Positions 1 through 10,936 of a DNA stretch of 64,000 nucleotides are shown piece by piece. The notes beneath the pieces were generated by a model. That model made no database searches. It had not been told where the DNA came from and worked only from the letters and a program-made list of their open reading frames with translations. The stretch's first letter is position 1; each line of letters begins with the position of its first letter. The translations under genes and the position numbers were made by a program. The stretch is from Salvia splendens (lineage: Eukaryota > Streptophyta > Magnoliopsida > Lamiales > Lamiaceae): contig NC_056033.1 of assembly GCF_004379255.2 (NCBI RefSeq), positions 42,744,719 through 42,808,718 of the forward strand, written 5' to 3'.

Positions 1-586
1 CATCTGCCATATGTTCCTTACAGAACTCGTTCTATCATGTGATATGTGGTTGTAGAATTCTTGTTTACTGAGCTTAATGCATATACAAGTAACTGGGTAT
101 CAGATGGTAGCAGTCGATGGACAGATGCTGGTGTTATTTTCCCCGAACTGTGAAAAAGTAATTAACAGCAAATTTGGTCAATCTAGGGGAATTTCTCATT
201 AGTATTGAATATTGATATCTTGGATTAAAAGTGAGCCTGCAAATAGTGTTCTTAAAGTTGTGCTAAAGAAGCCTAATAGTATTATAATGAATGAGAAAAA
301 TCTACAGAGAAGAGTATAATTAAATGTGGGTTGATTATAGTTTGTGTCATCAACTTTCAGCATTTTTGAAAAAATGTTTCCAACTTATGTTTCACTTCAA
401 AAACCCTCGATTTTGGAAAAAGTTTTTTCCCTCGATCATGGAAAAAGTCCTTTACTCGGGAACTGTTTGATGACACACACCCGCACAATATTGTACAATT
501 CTTCAGAGGTGCTTTTCCATATGATTTATCGCTAATTTGACAGTGCCCAACTTTATTTTTTACTTGCTTCTGCATTTGTGATACAG

Positions 587-2296
587 GCCTATGTTCAACA
601 GTTAGAAAGCAGCAGAATGAAACTGACACAACTCGAGCAAGAGCTTCAACGAGCTAGACAGCAGGTTTCTTGCTGCATTCTTTGTACAAATATGTAATTC
701 TCGTTTCCTCTATTTTGTTTCTCAATTTAGTGAATGGTGTTTTTCCCTTTTCTGAAGGGGATATTTATTTCAAGCTCGGGGGAACAATCTCAATCGAATG
801 GTGGAAACAGTATGAACCTCTTATTTTGACTGTCTACTTCTGTTCTATATAAAAGAATGTTTTTCGTTCAATTCAGTTTTTGAAGAGGAAAAAGGTTTCA
901 AGCTTCTATCTTTTGAATGTGGAAGCTTTTCGAGGGTCTAGATTCGAACATTTGTTGCATCAAATCCTAAAAATGAGGAGTCTTTATAGCCAGCTCGGAA
1001 CGTGAAACTACTTTTTACTATAAATTTTGTTTCCGTACTTTGACATCTGTGAATATCCATTTCTAGGTGCCCTGGCCTTTGATGTTGAGTACGCGAGGTG
1101 GCTGGAGGAGCACAACAAGCGGATTAACGAGCTTAGAGGTGCTGTCAATTCTCACGCGGGCGATGGTGAGCTCCGCATAATCGTTGACGGCATTGTGTCA
1201 CATTATGAAGAAATCTTTCGGATAAAAGGTGATGCTGCAAAGACTGACGTCTTCCACATCTTGTCAGGCATGTGGAAGACGCCTGCTGAACGATGCTTCC
1301 TCTGGCTCGGCGGCTTCCGCTCGTCCGAACTTCTCAAGGTTTAGTCACAGTTTAAAAAAAATTTTGATTCATTTGATTTCTGGTTATATATTTAGTTTTT
1401 GAATGTAATTTTTTTTTTGGATGCAGCTTCTAATTAATCAGTTAGAGCCATTGACTGAACATCAGTTATTGGCTATCAACAACTTGCAGCAGTCGTCTCA
1501 ACAAGCCGAAGACGCTCTGTCTCAAGGAATGGAAGCGCTGCAGCTGTCGTTGGCTGAGACATTAGCTGGTTCCCTCGGTCCAACGGGCTCGTCTGGAAAC
1601 GTTGCCAACTACATGGGTCAAATGGCGATGGCGATGGGGAAGTTGGGAACTCTCGAGGGCTTCATTCGCCAGGTTAGCTACCACTTTACTTTTGCGTTTT
1701 TTGTAATAATACCATGTACTTCTTGCCGCCTCAACATGGTGCATCCACCAATAAATACTCCCTCCGTCTGGCAATATATGTGACGCACGTGTAAAAAGTT
1801 AGTGAAATGTGGGTCCCACTTTTATATATATATATTAGTTTTATAACGAAAGAGACAGTGGAACATGGGACCCACATGGTGAATATAGTAAATGAGGCAT
1901 GTAATGGCGGACTGACTGAAATGGAAAAATGAGACACATATTGGCGACGGAGGAGTATTAATTACGGATTGGTAAACTCTAATTGAGGACTACTAAAACC
2001 TAATATAGAGTTTCGATGAACCTCGATCAAATTTAGCTCGGGGGGTGCACCGTACATCTGTATGCACAAAAGTTTTATTTCTTCTAGTAAAGGTATTTGA
2101 TTATCCGTCATACAATGTAACGTTACAAACGGAAAAATCTTGGTCGCAGGCGGATAATCTGCGGCAGCAAACTCTCCAACAAATGCACCGGATACTAACA
2201 ACTCGTCAGTCGGCCCGAGCTCTCTTGGCTATCAGCGACTACTTCTCCCGTCTCCGGGCCCTGAGCTCTCTCTGGCTCGCCCGTCCCCGGGAATAA
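587..2296 (+). CDS. TGA-class bZIP transcription factor, 3' part (leucine zipper end and DOG1 domain)
   Basis: Clade-II (TGA2/5/6-like) bZIP factors bind as-1/TGACG promoter elements in the nucleus and work with NPR1 in salicylate and detoxification responses. Five exons close in phase: 587-664, 758-809, 1067-1338, 1427-1672, 2150-2296 (stop), giving 264 residues. The first encodes the end of the zipper (AYVQQLESSRMKLTQLEQ). The 52-base second exon encodes GIFISSSGEQSQSNGGN and is easy to miss. The rest is the DOG1 region: RWLEEHNKRINELR, then NVANYMGQMAMAMGKLGTL, and the C-terminus SLWLARPRE. The basic region and start codon lie left of the window; 1-586 is intron. Intron 4 (1673-2149) carries a Stowaway MITE. 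The 3' UTR probably extends to about 2460. Family assignment is very secure; the exact paralogue is not. Confidence 0.93.
1758..1955. mobile_element. Stowaway-type MITE in the last TGA intron
   Basis: The ends are CTCCCTCCGTC and its inverted copy GACGGAGGAG, flanked by TA on both sides (1756-1757 and 1956-1957). This is the Tc1/mariner-derived Stowaway signature. Length is about 198 bases with no coding capacity. It lies wholly inside the intron and does not disturb the splice sites. Confidence 0.85.
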
Positions 2297-4062
2297 CGTC
2301 GGTTAGTAGTTTAGATGGGAGATGAGGGATCTTGTGGTTTGGTTTATTTCAAAATGTAACATTTAGCTTCTGCAATTGTACTGCTTGTATAATTTCTCCC
2401 CCCATTGTAAAATTTGTAGCATTTTTAGTTGTAAGTGTTTGTTTCAACAGTTTAGCTTAATATAAATTCAAGAATTGGTTGATTGTAGCCTTGTTGGAAA
2501 AATCTTGATTTGGGAATTATTTTTGGCCTTGAAAGAAAAAATGGGGGAAAAGGGGAGAAATATTGGTAAATTGCCAGAAGAATTTTGGTTATATATTCTG
2601 ATTTGTTTCGCAACTTTGAATATTAGTCTTTTAATCATGAATGCTAACCTTTTTTAAAATTTTGTGATGATAAAATAGTCCAATTTTTCATTTGTAATTT
2701 ATTGTTTATTTAATATACTCATGTTTAAAATTAATGACATGATTAAGTTATTCGTAAGAAAAATTAAAATATAATAGTCAGAATTGTCTAGATGCTAACC
2801 TCCCAAACATTTAGTTCTTCAACTTCAATTTCTTTTACTTCAATTTCTTTTTATAATCTTATGAGAAGTCTTTTACTTCAATTTTCTAGATGCTAAGGAG
2901 TACTATAATTTCCCTCCGTCCCAAGCAAGATGACTCATTCCTTGGACGTCACAGAATTTTTTTATATAAATTTTATTTTGTGTGTTAAGTGAAGAGAATA
3001 AAGTAAAAGAGATAAAATAAAGTAAAGATAAATGTGTTTTTATATCTAATAATGAGTCATTTAGGTGGAATAAAAAAAAAGGAAAATGTGTTTAGTAATG
3101 AAAGTTATGTTGATTGTGACAAACTAAAAATGAAACTGTGTCAAGAAAGGAGTATTATATTTTAAATTTCATTTTCTATTTTCTCTTTTTAACTATAATT
3201 ATTTTTATTTTACGAATTCAATATGCTCTTGAAAACAAGCTGAGAGTCAAACAAATGATTTGTTGAAAGATTCGAATTTTACTGATAAAATATCAAAATA
3301 TAAATGCATCTCTCCCTTAAATCTCTCGCTTTGACATTGACTTTCGCCGGCACCGTCGATCTCTCCGGCAATCTCCGGCGGATTTGTAATCGACAAGCTC
3401 AGGTGACTATTAAGCTTCAATTGACTGCTTATGCATTTGATTTGGCAGCATGCATTCTAATGTTTGAGATTTACTAAAACTTGTACTACTATTAGGATTT
3501 GGTTTCAAGTTCGTGTTATTGGAATCTTGAATTTAAGATGTCCGGTCAACGAAATTTGACCAATAATAAATATGACGAGACATTTAATTTTTGGAAATTA
3601 AATAATATGGCGTCGATCTACGTTCCGCGTAGATGACCGTAGTATATTCACTTTCTCAAATCCGATTCCCGGTGAGTGAGAAAAAGTGGAAACGATCAGT
3701 CCGCATGAATGCCACTCCCCATTTACTGATCGTACGCAGTTATTGAGCTTCATTACGGGATCAAACGACGCAAAGATGAGCATTGTTGTGTATCATAAGT
3801 GCTTATAGCTTCCTCGACAAAACATGTACAATGCTCTTTGATATGATGGGTTCCCAAGCCCTTAAAATAGCGACGAAATTAACTTTATAAACAAACGCTT
3901 TCATAACATCGTACCTCTTTCCTTTTTTATACATAAACGCTTTCGTAACATCGTACCTCTTTCCCACACCCCCTAACAGTCTTTCCTAAATATTTCTTGA
4001 TTCAGGTTGTGTAAGGAATCATAAGATTTGGACAAATTTTGCAGATACAGTAAGAAAGAATG
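2297..4062. other. Spacer between the TGA and F-box genes
   Basis: It starts with the TGA 3' UTR. A degenerate Stowaway-like MITE lies at about 2907-3157 (CCCTCCGTCC near the left end, a decayed right end AAAGGAGTATT). A GC-richer stretch at 3311-3402 ends in CTCAG followed by GTGACT. It looks like an untranslated first exon with a donor site, possibly the old leader of the F-box gene downstream. I recognise nothing in 3403-4062. Confidence 0.5.
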
Positions 4063-5114
4063 CTGCTCCATATTTAAATGATGTGGTGGTCGTAATTCTT
4101 CTTCATCTGCCTGCGAAATCTCTATAACCCGATTCAAATTAGTCGCAACTTGCAAGCATTTGCTCTCAATCATCTCTGCGCAGCAGTTCTGCCATCTCCA
4201 TACTCTCCGCCACCCGAAACCACTGCCCTCTCTCATCCTTCGAACTCATACCTCACACTGCTTTTGCTTCAATCCAGTTTCCAGTAGCCATAAGCTCGTA
4301 CCTTACAGTGTCACCGTTCCAAACTCAAAAATCTTGAATTTATGCAACGGGCTGCTGCTGCTGCAGTCTGTCCATCCAGATCCGGTGGAGTACCATGTTT
4401 ATAATTCAACCACAAAACAATCAAGAACCATCAGCCTTACTGATAGTGAGGATTTCAAGAAGATTATTGGGCTTACCTTAGCATTTGATACTTCAAAATC
4501 GCCTCATTACAAGATCATGTGTGTCAGGGCTAAAATGAAGCCCCCTTCTGCACGTGAGAGACATTGTCGGACCTCCAACTGTCAGAGCTTCACTTGGAGG
4601 GTATGCTTGGAGCAGCTTACAGCTCCTACAGGAGCAAACTTCTCTAATGGAGTACACTGCAACAACGTGATTCACGGGGATAACTATCCTCACACTCATA
4701 TATACTATAATATAAACAAAAATGTCGTTGGAAATTTACCTCATGCTCAAGTTCCTTGGCATGGAGGTAGAGGAGGGGTGGCTTGTCACTGTCAACTCCA
4801 AGAATCAAACGGTCTTCTCTATCATATCATCATAGTGTCGCACCTTGGTGACAAATCAATAGAAGTTTATGAACTGCAGGAAGATTATTCTCAGTGGCTA
4901 CTGAAGTATCATGATGATGTTGGGCAGCTTCCGGGAATGGTAGAGTTGCACTATGCTCACTCATGTCCCTGGAAAGATTACCTTGTACAGTTTTCTCGAC
5001 AAGAGATCCGAGGAGATCGTTGATTTGACAAACCAGCCATTCTACCAGGAAGATTCTGTGCAGTTCGATTCCAGAGATGTTTTCCACTTTGGTGAAACTC
5101 TAGCTCCTGTTTAG
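4063..5114 (+). pseudogene. F-box/associated-domain protein pseudogene
   Basis: Intact relatives are SCF ubiquitin-ligase adaptors: an N-terminal F-box binds SKP1 and a C-terminal F-box-associated domain binds the substrate. Here the F-box begins around 4080 (ILLHLPAKSL), then the frame breaks. It resumes one base off near 4125 as ITRFKLVATCKHLLSIIS. The longest open stretch, 4160-5023, keeps family motifs such as YHVYNSTTKQS, APTGANFSNGV, NINKNVVGNLP and GDKSIEVYELQ. A second break near 4935-4960 shifts the C-terminus into another frame (VPGKITLYSFLDKRS and RDVFHFGETLAPV), ending at the TAG at 5112-5114. At least two indels plus missense decay make a functional product unlikely. Confidence 0.8.
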
Positions 5115-5419
5115 TTAAAGTATGACTGTTGAAACAGAATCTTGTATAACAATGGCAAACATTTCACCTACACAGAGGCAATTAGTTTCAAGAATATGGA
5201 TTACAGAAAAGAATTACTATTATCTAAAAGGAGGTCATTGATTTCACAAACAATCATTCCGCGTGAAACATTAAATGCAGTTTAATTACGAAATGTGTTT
5301 CAATAATGGAGTATTAAAAATTCCACTAATACACTGAAAAAATATGTTCCACAAAGAAGGAAATAATCTATCTGTTGTCTACTACTTAGCCTCACATCTA
5401 TCTAAGCATAAATTTAGTA
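5115..5419. other. Spacer between F-box pseudogene and POP5
   Basis: AT-rich sequence containing the decayed 3' end of the F-box gene and the 3' UTR of the convergent POP5 gene. I see no repeat or RNA gene. Confidence 0.5.
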
Positions 5420-6253
5420 CTAATGTTCCAAGAGTTTGAGAGTTGCAAGGCAGTTTTGCATCTCCTTATGAGCATTGGCTGTGAGGCGGTCACCGGCTGA
5501 TAACTTGTACTGTTCAAATTTCAACTCCTCAAGCTTCAGAGCAGCAGTTTTGCAAGCCTTGATGCTTCCTAAAAAATAAATTTTGAAATGATTTTTTTTC
5601 GTAGTGTATGTAACTATAACCGAGCATCTACATATGAAAACAAAGACTGCATAAAAATCAACATATTAAACCTACCTACCACATAAAATCAAACTTTTAG
5701 GGGTATATCCATATAATACTTAAAGAATGCATAACTCTTAAGCCTTTACCACAGCAAAAGGCTGGTTGGTATTTGGAAAAAACAAACCAGTAAGACTTAG
5801 AGATAAGAAAAAATGAAGTAAAAGGGTTTACCACTAAGGTCAAGGAGGTTGAAAACCACAGGACAATGCCCCACACTCTTAATCATTGTAATTGCAGCCC
5901 AAACTTTCTGGTAGTCCTCTCTTGAAGTTCTAACGATGACATGTTTTGTAGTTGGATTCACATACTTCACTGCAGGCGAAAAAAACACACGTTAAGTTCT
6001 ACATAAACAAAACATCGATAAGTTCTACTGTTCTACAGATAAAGTGATATGGATACATCAAAGTAACAGTCTCACCTTTAGAAGAATTTGTGGCCGACGC
6101 TAGACCACATTCCCCAAAGTTCACAAGAATGCTTTTTACAATTGCTTCCCATAAATTCTTAGAAGTGATCCTAATAGGTTCATCCACCGAAAATTCTTTA
6201 TTTGGGTCCAGAAAAACCTCCATTATCAAGTACCTATTCTTAAACCCTACCAT
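5420..6253 (-). CDS. POP5: Ribonuclease P/MRP protein subunit POP5
   Basis: POP5 is a small protein subunit of nuclear RNase P and RNase MRP, which process pre-tRNA and pre-rRNA. Three exons on the minus strand close in phase: 6253-6076, 5969-5832 and 5568-5420, giving 154 residues, the usual family length. The protein starts MVGFKNRYLIMEVFLDP and has the family signatures SILVNFGECGLASA, KVKYVNPTTKHVIVR across the first junction, and GHCPVVFNLLDLSGSIKAC across the second. The C-terminus is ATLKLLEH. The ATG at 6253 is the start conserved in the family. The leader runs to about 6640, and a TGGGCC site-II-like motif lies near 6677, typical of housekeeping ribosome-biogenesis promoters. Confidence 0.93.
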
Positions 6254-7850
6254 GGTGTTTCTTCATCAAGAGTTAAATCAACGTCAGATTTCACACACAC
6301 ACAAAAGGAATTTTGACTCAATACACAAACCAAAATCAGCTCAAAATAAATAAATGCGTGTGCACTGAACATTAAACAATGGCCAATACGCAAGCTCGAC
6401 CACTCATTTACAAACCTAACAGTAGCAACAATATGCAGAATCTTTACTAACAAAACCAATAAACAATAAGATCAGAATACTTGAATTGATCGAGAGAGAG
6501 TACCGTGGCGAGATGACCAGAGATGAAAGGGAAAGGCCGACTACGAGGCGGCGCAGGCAAGACGGACGGCGGTGTCTGCGCGGTTTCCGGTGAGAAGTCG
6601 ACAGAGAGGAGATAGGGAATTAGGGTGCTCTGATTTTAATTTTGGGGATTTTTAGTCGGGAAATTCTTAATTGTTTTGGGCCTAATAATTTTAAGTGGAC
6701 TAGACTAGTTCTTTCTGTTTTAGAATAGTTATGGATTAAATTAAATACTTGGGCTAAGAAGTATTTTAAATTAAGCATTTGGGTTAATTGGGTTTTAATA
6801 AATGTTATGCCGAAGGTAATTAGTTGACGAGACCGATTGATTAATTTACTGCTTTTTTTAAAATTTACAGTATAATTAATTCGAAGTAATTAATTTATTG
6901 GGTTGATGAACGCAATTAATCAAATCTCATGATTTAATTCGTGCACGATAACTTTATAAATTTCTCTAAGAAAAGGGCGATGAATAAAAAGACCCCCCAC
7001 ATAGAATATATGCAATTCTTTTTAAGTTCGATGATTTCTTAATGTCTGATTAGTAAATTATCTTCTTTCTAAAGGATTTTTCCGCACATCAAAGGCTAAA
7101 AGTGAGAAGTCAAGTTAATGAAACACCGAAATCAGCTCAAAGTAAATAAGCAATTGGGCCTGGGCCTGAGTCTATGAATGAGGGATTGTAATAGAAACTC
7201 ATAAGCCTAGAAAAAACATACCGAATTAGATAAAATAATAAAGTAAGATTAGTTTTTTAATAATAAATTTTATGATAGTAAAATCAAATTAAATACTACT
7301 CCTATGTAACATAAAATGAATAATATTAAAATGTAGATGAAATGATAGTGATGCTAATTTAAAATAATTAGCATAATATAAAGTGGCTTATTGTGCGTTC
7401 TGCCATTTTAGGCTAGGCACGAGATTTAGTTAGCATTAAGTTTTAGTATGCATGTATATATATGAAAATTAAGGTCAAATTATAGTGTTTATATTAGAAT
7501 GATGAATCGCCTTGATTATGCCACGTAACATTTTTTTTTCATCAGTGCAACAGACTTCATTATATGCAATTGTTGAAATACAATAACTATCATTTTTTAT
7601 CATTACGAATTCAAAAACACACACGTATTAACATTATAATAGAGTATCTATTTATGGAAAATGAAGGTTTGCAAGTTAGGGATTATAAAATACTAATAAT
7701 TAGAATTTTCAATTTATTTATTTCCATTAGTCCAACATATTGGGAAAGGCCTGAATTTGGAGCGCGACAAGTTTTATTATTTTTTTCCATAAGCCAGCCC
7801 ATTAATAGTTTTTAAGGTTTTAAAAGTATTTTGCAATTTCTGCAGAAGCA
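6254..7850. other. POP5 leader/promoter and AT-rich spacer
   Basis: 6254-6640 holds the POP5 5' UTR, possibly with a leader intron, and its promoter. 6640-7850 is AT-rich and I find no gene, clear repeat or RNA in it. The short open frame at 7564-7815 has no recognisable similarity and is probably chance. Confidence 0.5.
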
Positions 7851-7867
7851 ACATACAATAGCGCGTG

Positions 7868-8273
7868 ATCCAAGCCCCTTAGCTCAAGTGGTTGAGAAGG
7901 GGGCAAGGATACCGCGTCATCCTAGAGGTCACGTGTTCGATCCCTGGGAGACGCATCTTGGGAATTTATTTCCCCTGGGAGTGATGAGTTCACTGGCCTG
8001 TGTTCGATCCCTGGGAGGCGCATCTTGGGAATTTATTTCCCCTGGGAGTGATGAGTTCACTGGCCTGAACCCAGGAGCAGCCCATCTTGGGGATTTATTT
8101 CCCCTGGGGGGTGATGAGTTCACTGGCAGGTGGACCCGCTGGTCCCCTCCAAGACAACGAAGCGCGCCTCAGTGGTAAGACGTTTCACCTCCGACCGTTA
8201 GGCCGGGATCGGGGTCCGAGTCACTTCAGGGGTTGATCGTTAATCCCCTTTTAAAGAAAAAAAGAAAAAAAAA
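7868..8273 (+). mobile_element. Composite tRNA-derived SINE with two tRNA-like heads
   Basis: A direct repeat ACATACAATAGCGCGTG at 7851-7867 and ACATACAAGAGCGCGTG at 8274-8290 (16 of 17 identical) brackets the unit as a target-site duplication. Inside, 7875-7949 resembles a tRNA: A box TAGCTCAAGTGGTTGAG and B box GTTCGATCCC. A second tRNA-like block at about 8158-8229 has an A box CCTCAGTGGTAAGACG and a decayed B box GGTCCGAGTC. The 3' end is an A-rich tail with G interruptions. Such elements are transcribed by RNA polymerase III and retroposed by LINE enzymes. The open frame running through it (7831-8178) is not a gene. Confidence 0.8.
7935..8131 (+). repeat. Three tandem ~67-base units inside the SINE
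   Basis: Units start at 7935, 8002 and about 8069. The first two are each 67 bases, begin GTTCGATCCCTGGGAG, and differ at only a few bases. The third is shorter and more diverged but keeps CATCTTGGGGATTTATTTCC and GATGAGTTCACTGGC. The repeat contains the B box, so B-box copies are duplicated. Confidence 0.85.
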
Positions 8274-8290
8274 ACATACAAGAGCGCGTG

Positions 8291-9355
8291 GGCGGATTCT
8301 ATGTGGATATGTAAGAGAAGAGCGCGTAATGGGATTCACATTACCTCCCTCTACCACATTTTATGCTAGAGAGAGCAACACTAAATTTGTCTGCATTTCA
8401 GTTGAATTTCATCTAAATTTGCACTAAAAGTGGGTTGCTCCTCATTCATACCCATATTTACTAAGTCAATGCCATATTTGCACCCCACACCTTTGCTTTT
8501 ACCTATTTCTCTTTTGTGCCCTAAAATATTTTTTTCATCTTCTTTAGTCCTCTTATTTTCACAACTTTCGACCTTCTCATTGACTAGGCCTTGTTGATTT
8601 GTAGGCATTCAAGATAATGAAATAGCTAGCCCAAATATTTAAAATTGCTTTGAATCCAAAGCCAATGATAAATTTGTTGGCTTTTGGTTAAGGATGGATG
8701 AGTCTCTACTACTCAACTACACCTCTTAAGTTGCTCAACTTTTGGTTTAGCACATCAACATCACAAAAATACTCTATACGTTCATTATTAAATATCTCAT
8801 ATTGTTATTTTGAGATGTCCACTATAAATGTCTTAATTTGCTTTTATGGAGCAGGAGTACTATTTTTTTTTGAATGAATATCAAATTACCCTAACTCATT
8901 TCACTCATATTTTATTAGTTATTATATTTTATTTTTGGTTTGTCCATCAAAATTACTCAATATCTACTAAGGCAAATTTTCTGATAATTTATTATTCTTA
9001 TACATCTAATTATTTATTAGTTGTACTACACTTTACAAATTGCATATTAAAATTTGTGTGGTTTACTATTCAAACTATTTTCCATGGACTGATGGAGTAT
9101 ATAAAATTAGAATTTCATTCTACCCACATACTTAAAATTTATGTCTATCTAAAATGTGACATTTGTTCATGTAGGGAAGAAGTACTATATTTTTAAAATT
9201 ATCAAAATAAATAGGCGTTCGATTTATTGGGAGGCTAAAGCATTTAATTAAATGACAGGGGCAAGAGTGCAAAAAGGCTATAATTGAAGGGCTAAGTGAG
9301 CATTTACTGTATAATCTACAAGAAAATAGGAAATGGGATCACTCCTTCCTCTCTC
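8291..9355. other. AT-rich spacer
   Basis: No gene recognised. 8850-9110 ends in a GGACTGATGGAGTAT motif resembling a Stowaway terminus but lacks a matching left end, so it may be a truncated MITE. The open frame at 8846-9196 is low-complexity and not convincing. Confidence 0.4.
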
Positions 9356-9363
9356 TATAAATA
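9356..9363 (+). promoter_or_regulatory. TATA box of the 10499 gene
   Basis: TATAAATA follows a CT-rich stretch and precedes a plausible leader. A good donor (GTAAGT at 9465) and an acceptor at 10434-10435 define a 971-base leader intron that joins the transcript start to the exon carrying the ATG at 10499. Confidence 0.6.
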
Positions 9364-9990
9364 GCTTCACACCCTCTTCGCATTGTTGCCCATTGTCTTC
9401 GTAATTTTGAGCTGAAGAAAGGATTAGGTGGTGTTGGTTGCTGTTCCGTCGTGTTCTTCACTGTGTAAGTTTCCTGTTTCCTCGAATTTTTCCTTCAATT
9501 TTACGGCAATTTTGCGTTTGAGCTGGGCATTTCTACTGTGTATGAGCGCGTGCTGCATGGATGGAATGTTATCCGTCAATTCGTGTTGCGATTCTCGTTT
9601 TTACATAGATCTGGTTGCAATTTTTGTCTACGTTGCATAGACGTTGAAAATTGGTGGAATTGAGTGAAGGAATTTTAGTTATCTCGCATTAATTCAAAGG
9701 GAAATTAGGTGAGAATGTCTTCGGTGTGGACTGTGGAGTTTATGTGAGGTTCGTGTATATACTCGTTTATACACGTGCCTAATTAATGTATGCGATTGCA
9801 GAATCGTAGGCGATGATTGTATCAGCTTTTGTATGTATCTGTTATGTTCTTCACGAAAATCTCTTTCGGTACTGATAAACGTGTAGGTTAATTTTTGCCT
9901 GGATGAGTTTGTGGAATTTTAGGTGGGAAAATGTAAGCCTGTGGTTACTTAGCATATAATTTATGGTTCCTCCACATTAGATGTGTGTGT

Positions 9991-10009
9991 GGGGGGGGGG
10001 GGGGGGGGG
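9991..10009 (+). repeat. Run of 19 consecutive G in a leader intron
   Basis: A GT-rich microsatellite runs into an uninterrupted 19-base G tract inside the 5' UTR intron of the gene at 10499. Its length is prone to sequencing error. Confidence 0.8.
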
Positions 10010-10498
10010 AGATTAATCTGTCTGCCACATCATCGAATTTGATGGATCTTCTGCAGTTTTGTGTGGATTTTTTTTTTCTGTTTTGAATTTTGGAATTGCT
10101 GAGAGGATCATGTAATATAATATTGTTGTCAGATGATGGTGAAATGAAGCTAAATGCTATGTGCCAAATGCTATTTTATCAAGCATTTTGGTGCATCAGC
10201 GATAGCTCAGTTACTGTATCTTATTAGTTGTGCATAGGGATTGTTTAACAAGAAACAATGGAGACTGATGAGTTGGGAAAAAGTTCACGAAATTTTATGA
10301 AAGTTTTGCCAAACAAAATTGCATCGTACTGTTGCCACCAAGCTTCATTCTCATGTGAACACTCCATATAAGTCTTGAAATGCCCCTTACTTTCCCAGCT
10401 TCAGAATTAATATATCTTCACTTTTGGGTATGCAGAGCATCGAAGTCTGGAGTTGGGAGTTTGGGATTGAAGGGTTAACATTTTTCTGAAAAGAAGCA

Positions 10499-10936
10499 AT
10501 GGAGGTATTTGGAAAATCTGTGGTAGCTGTTCATTCCAATGTTATTTACTTGTCAAGTATTCTAGGCCAAGATGGGCCTAATCCAGTTCACAAATGTGAC
10601 TGGAAATGTGAGAACGAGAATTTGTTTGGGAACATGTTCCGCTGCAAGCTAACTGGGCTGACACATGTTTGTGATAAAAACTGTAATCAGAGGATTGTGT
10701 ATGATAATCATAGCTCCCTCTGCAGAGTGAGCAAACAGGTTTTTCCTCTAACACTGGTTGAGCAACAAGCTGTCAGAGGTGTCCGAAGGAAGCTTGATGC
10801 TGAGGGTTCCTCAACTGATTCTTGTTCTTTTAAGCGCAGAAGGGATGCACAGTGCCACCCCTCACCATTCGAGAGGCCCTTCACGACTGTTGGTCCCATC
10901 TGCAGTCCGATTGGTGATGGCATGGATACGAACTAG
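10499..10936 (+). CDS. Conserved small Cys/His-rich plant protein of unknown function
   Basis: Single coding exon, 145 residues, starting at the ATG after the 5' UTR intron. The centre carries a zinc-binding-like pattern: HKCDWKC, then FRCKLTGLTHVCDKNC, then SSLC. A basic nuclear-localisation-like cluster FKRRRD follows around residue 113. I recognise the family as widely conserved in plants, usually ending GDGMD plus a few residues as here, but know no assigned function. The Cys/His spacing faintly recalls a zinc-binding domain annotated in herpesvirus UL92 proteins; that is weak memory, not evidence of a viral origin. It probably binds zinc and may be nuclear. Confidence 0.75.
   Translation: MEVFGKSVVAVHSNVIYLSSILGQDGPNPVHKCDWKCENENLFGNMFRCKLTGLTHVCDKNCNQRIVYDNHSSLCRVSKQVFPLTLVEQQAVRGVRRKLDAEGSSTDSCSFKRRRDAQCHPSPFERPFTTVGPICSPIGDGMDTN

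Noticed and set aside
3598..3783. 61-residue minus-strand frame
   Set aside because: No family resemblance and no start or promoter context; probably chance.
7831..8178. 115-residue open frame on the plus strand
   Set aside because: It lies inside the SINE and its repeats translate the tandem 67-base units; codon pattern and repeats are explained by the transposon.
8846..9196. 116-residue plus-strand frame
   Set aside because: AT-driven, Tyr/Ile/Phe-rich low-complexity translation with no recognisable domain, overlapping a probable MITE remnant.
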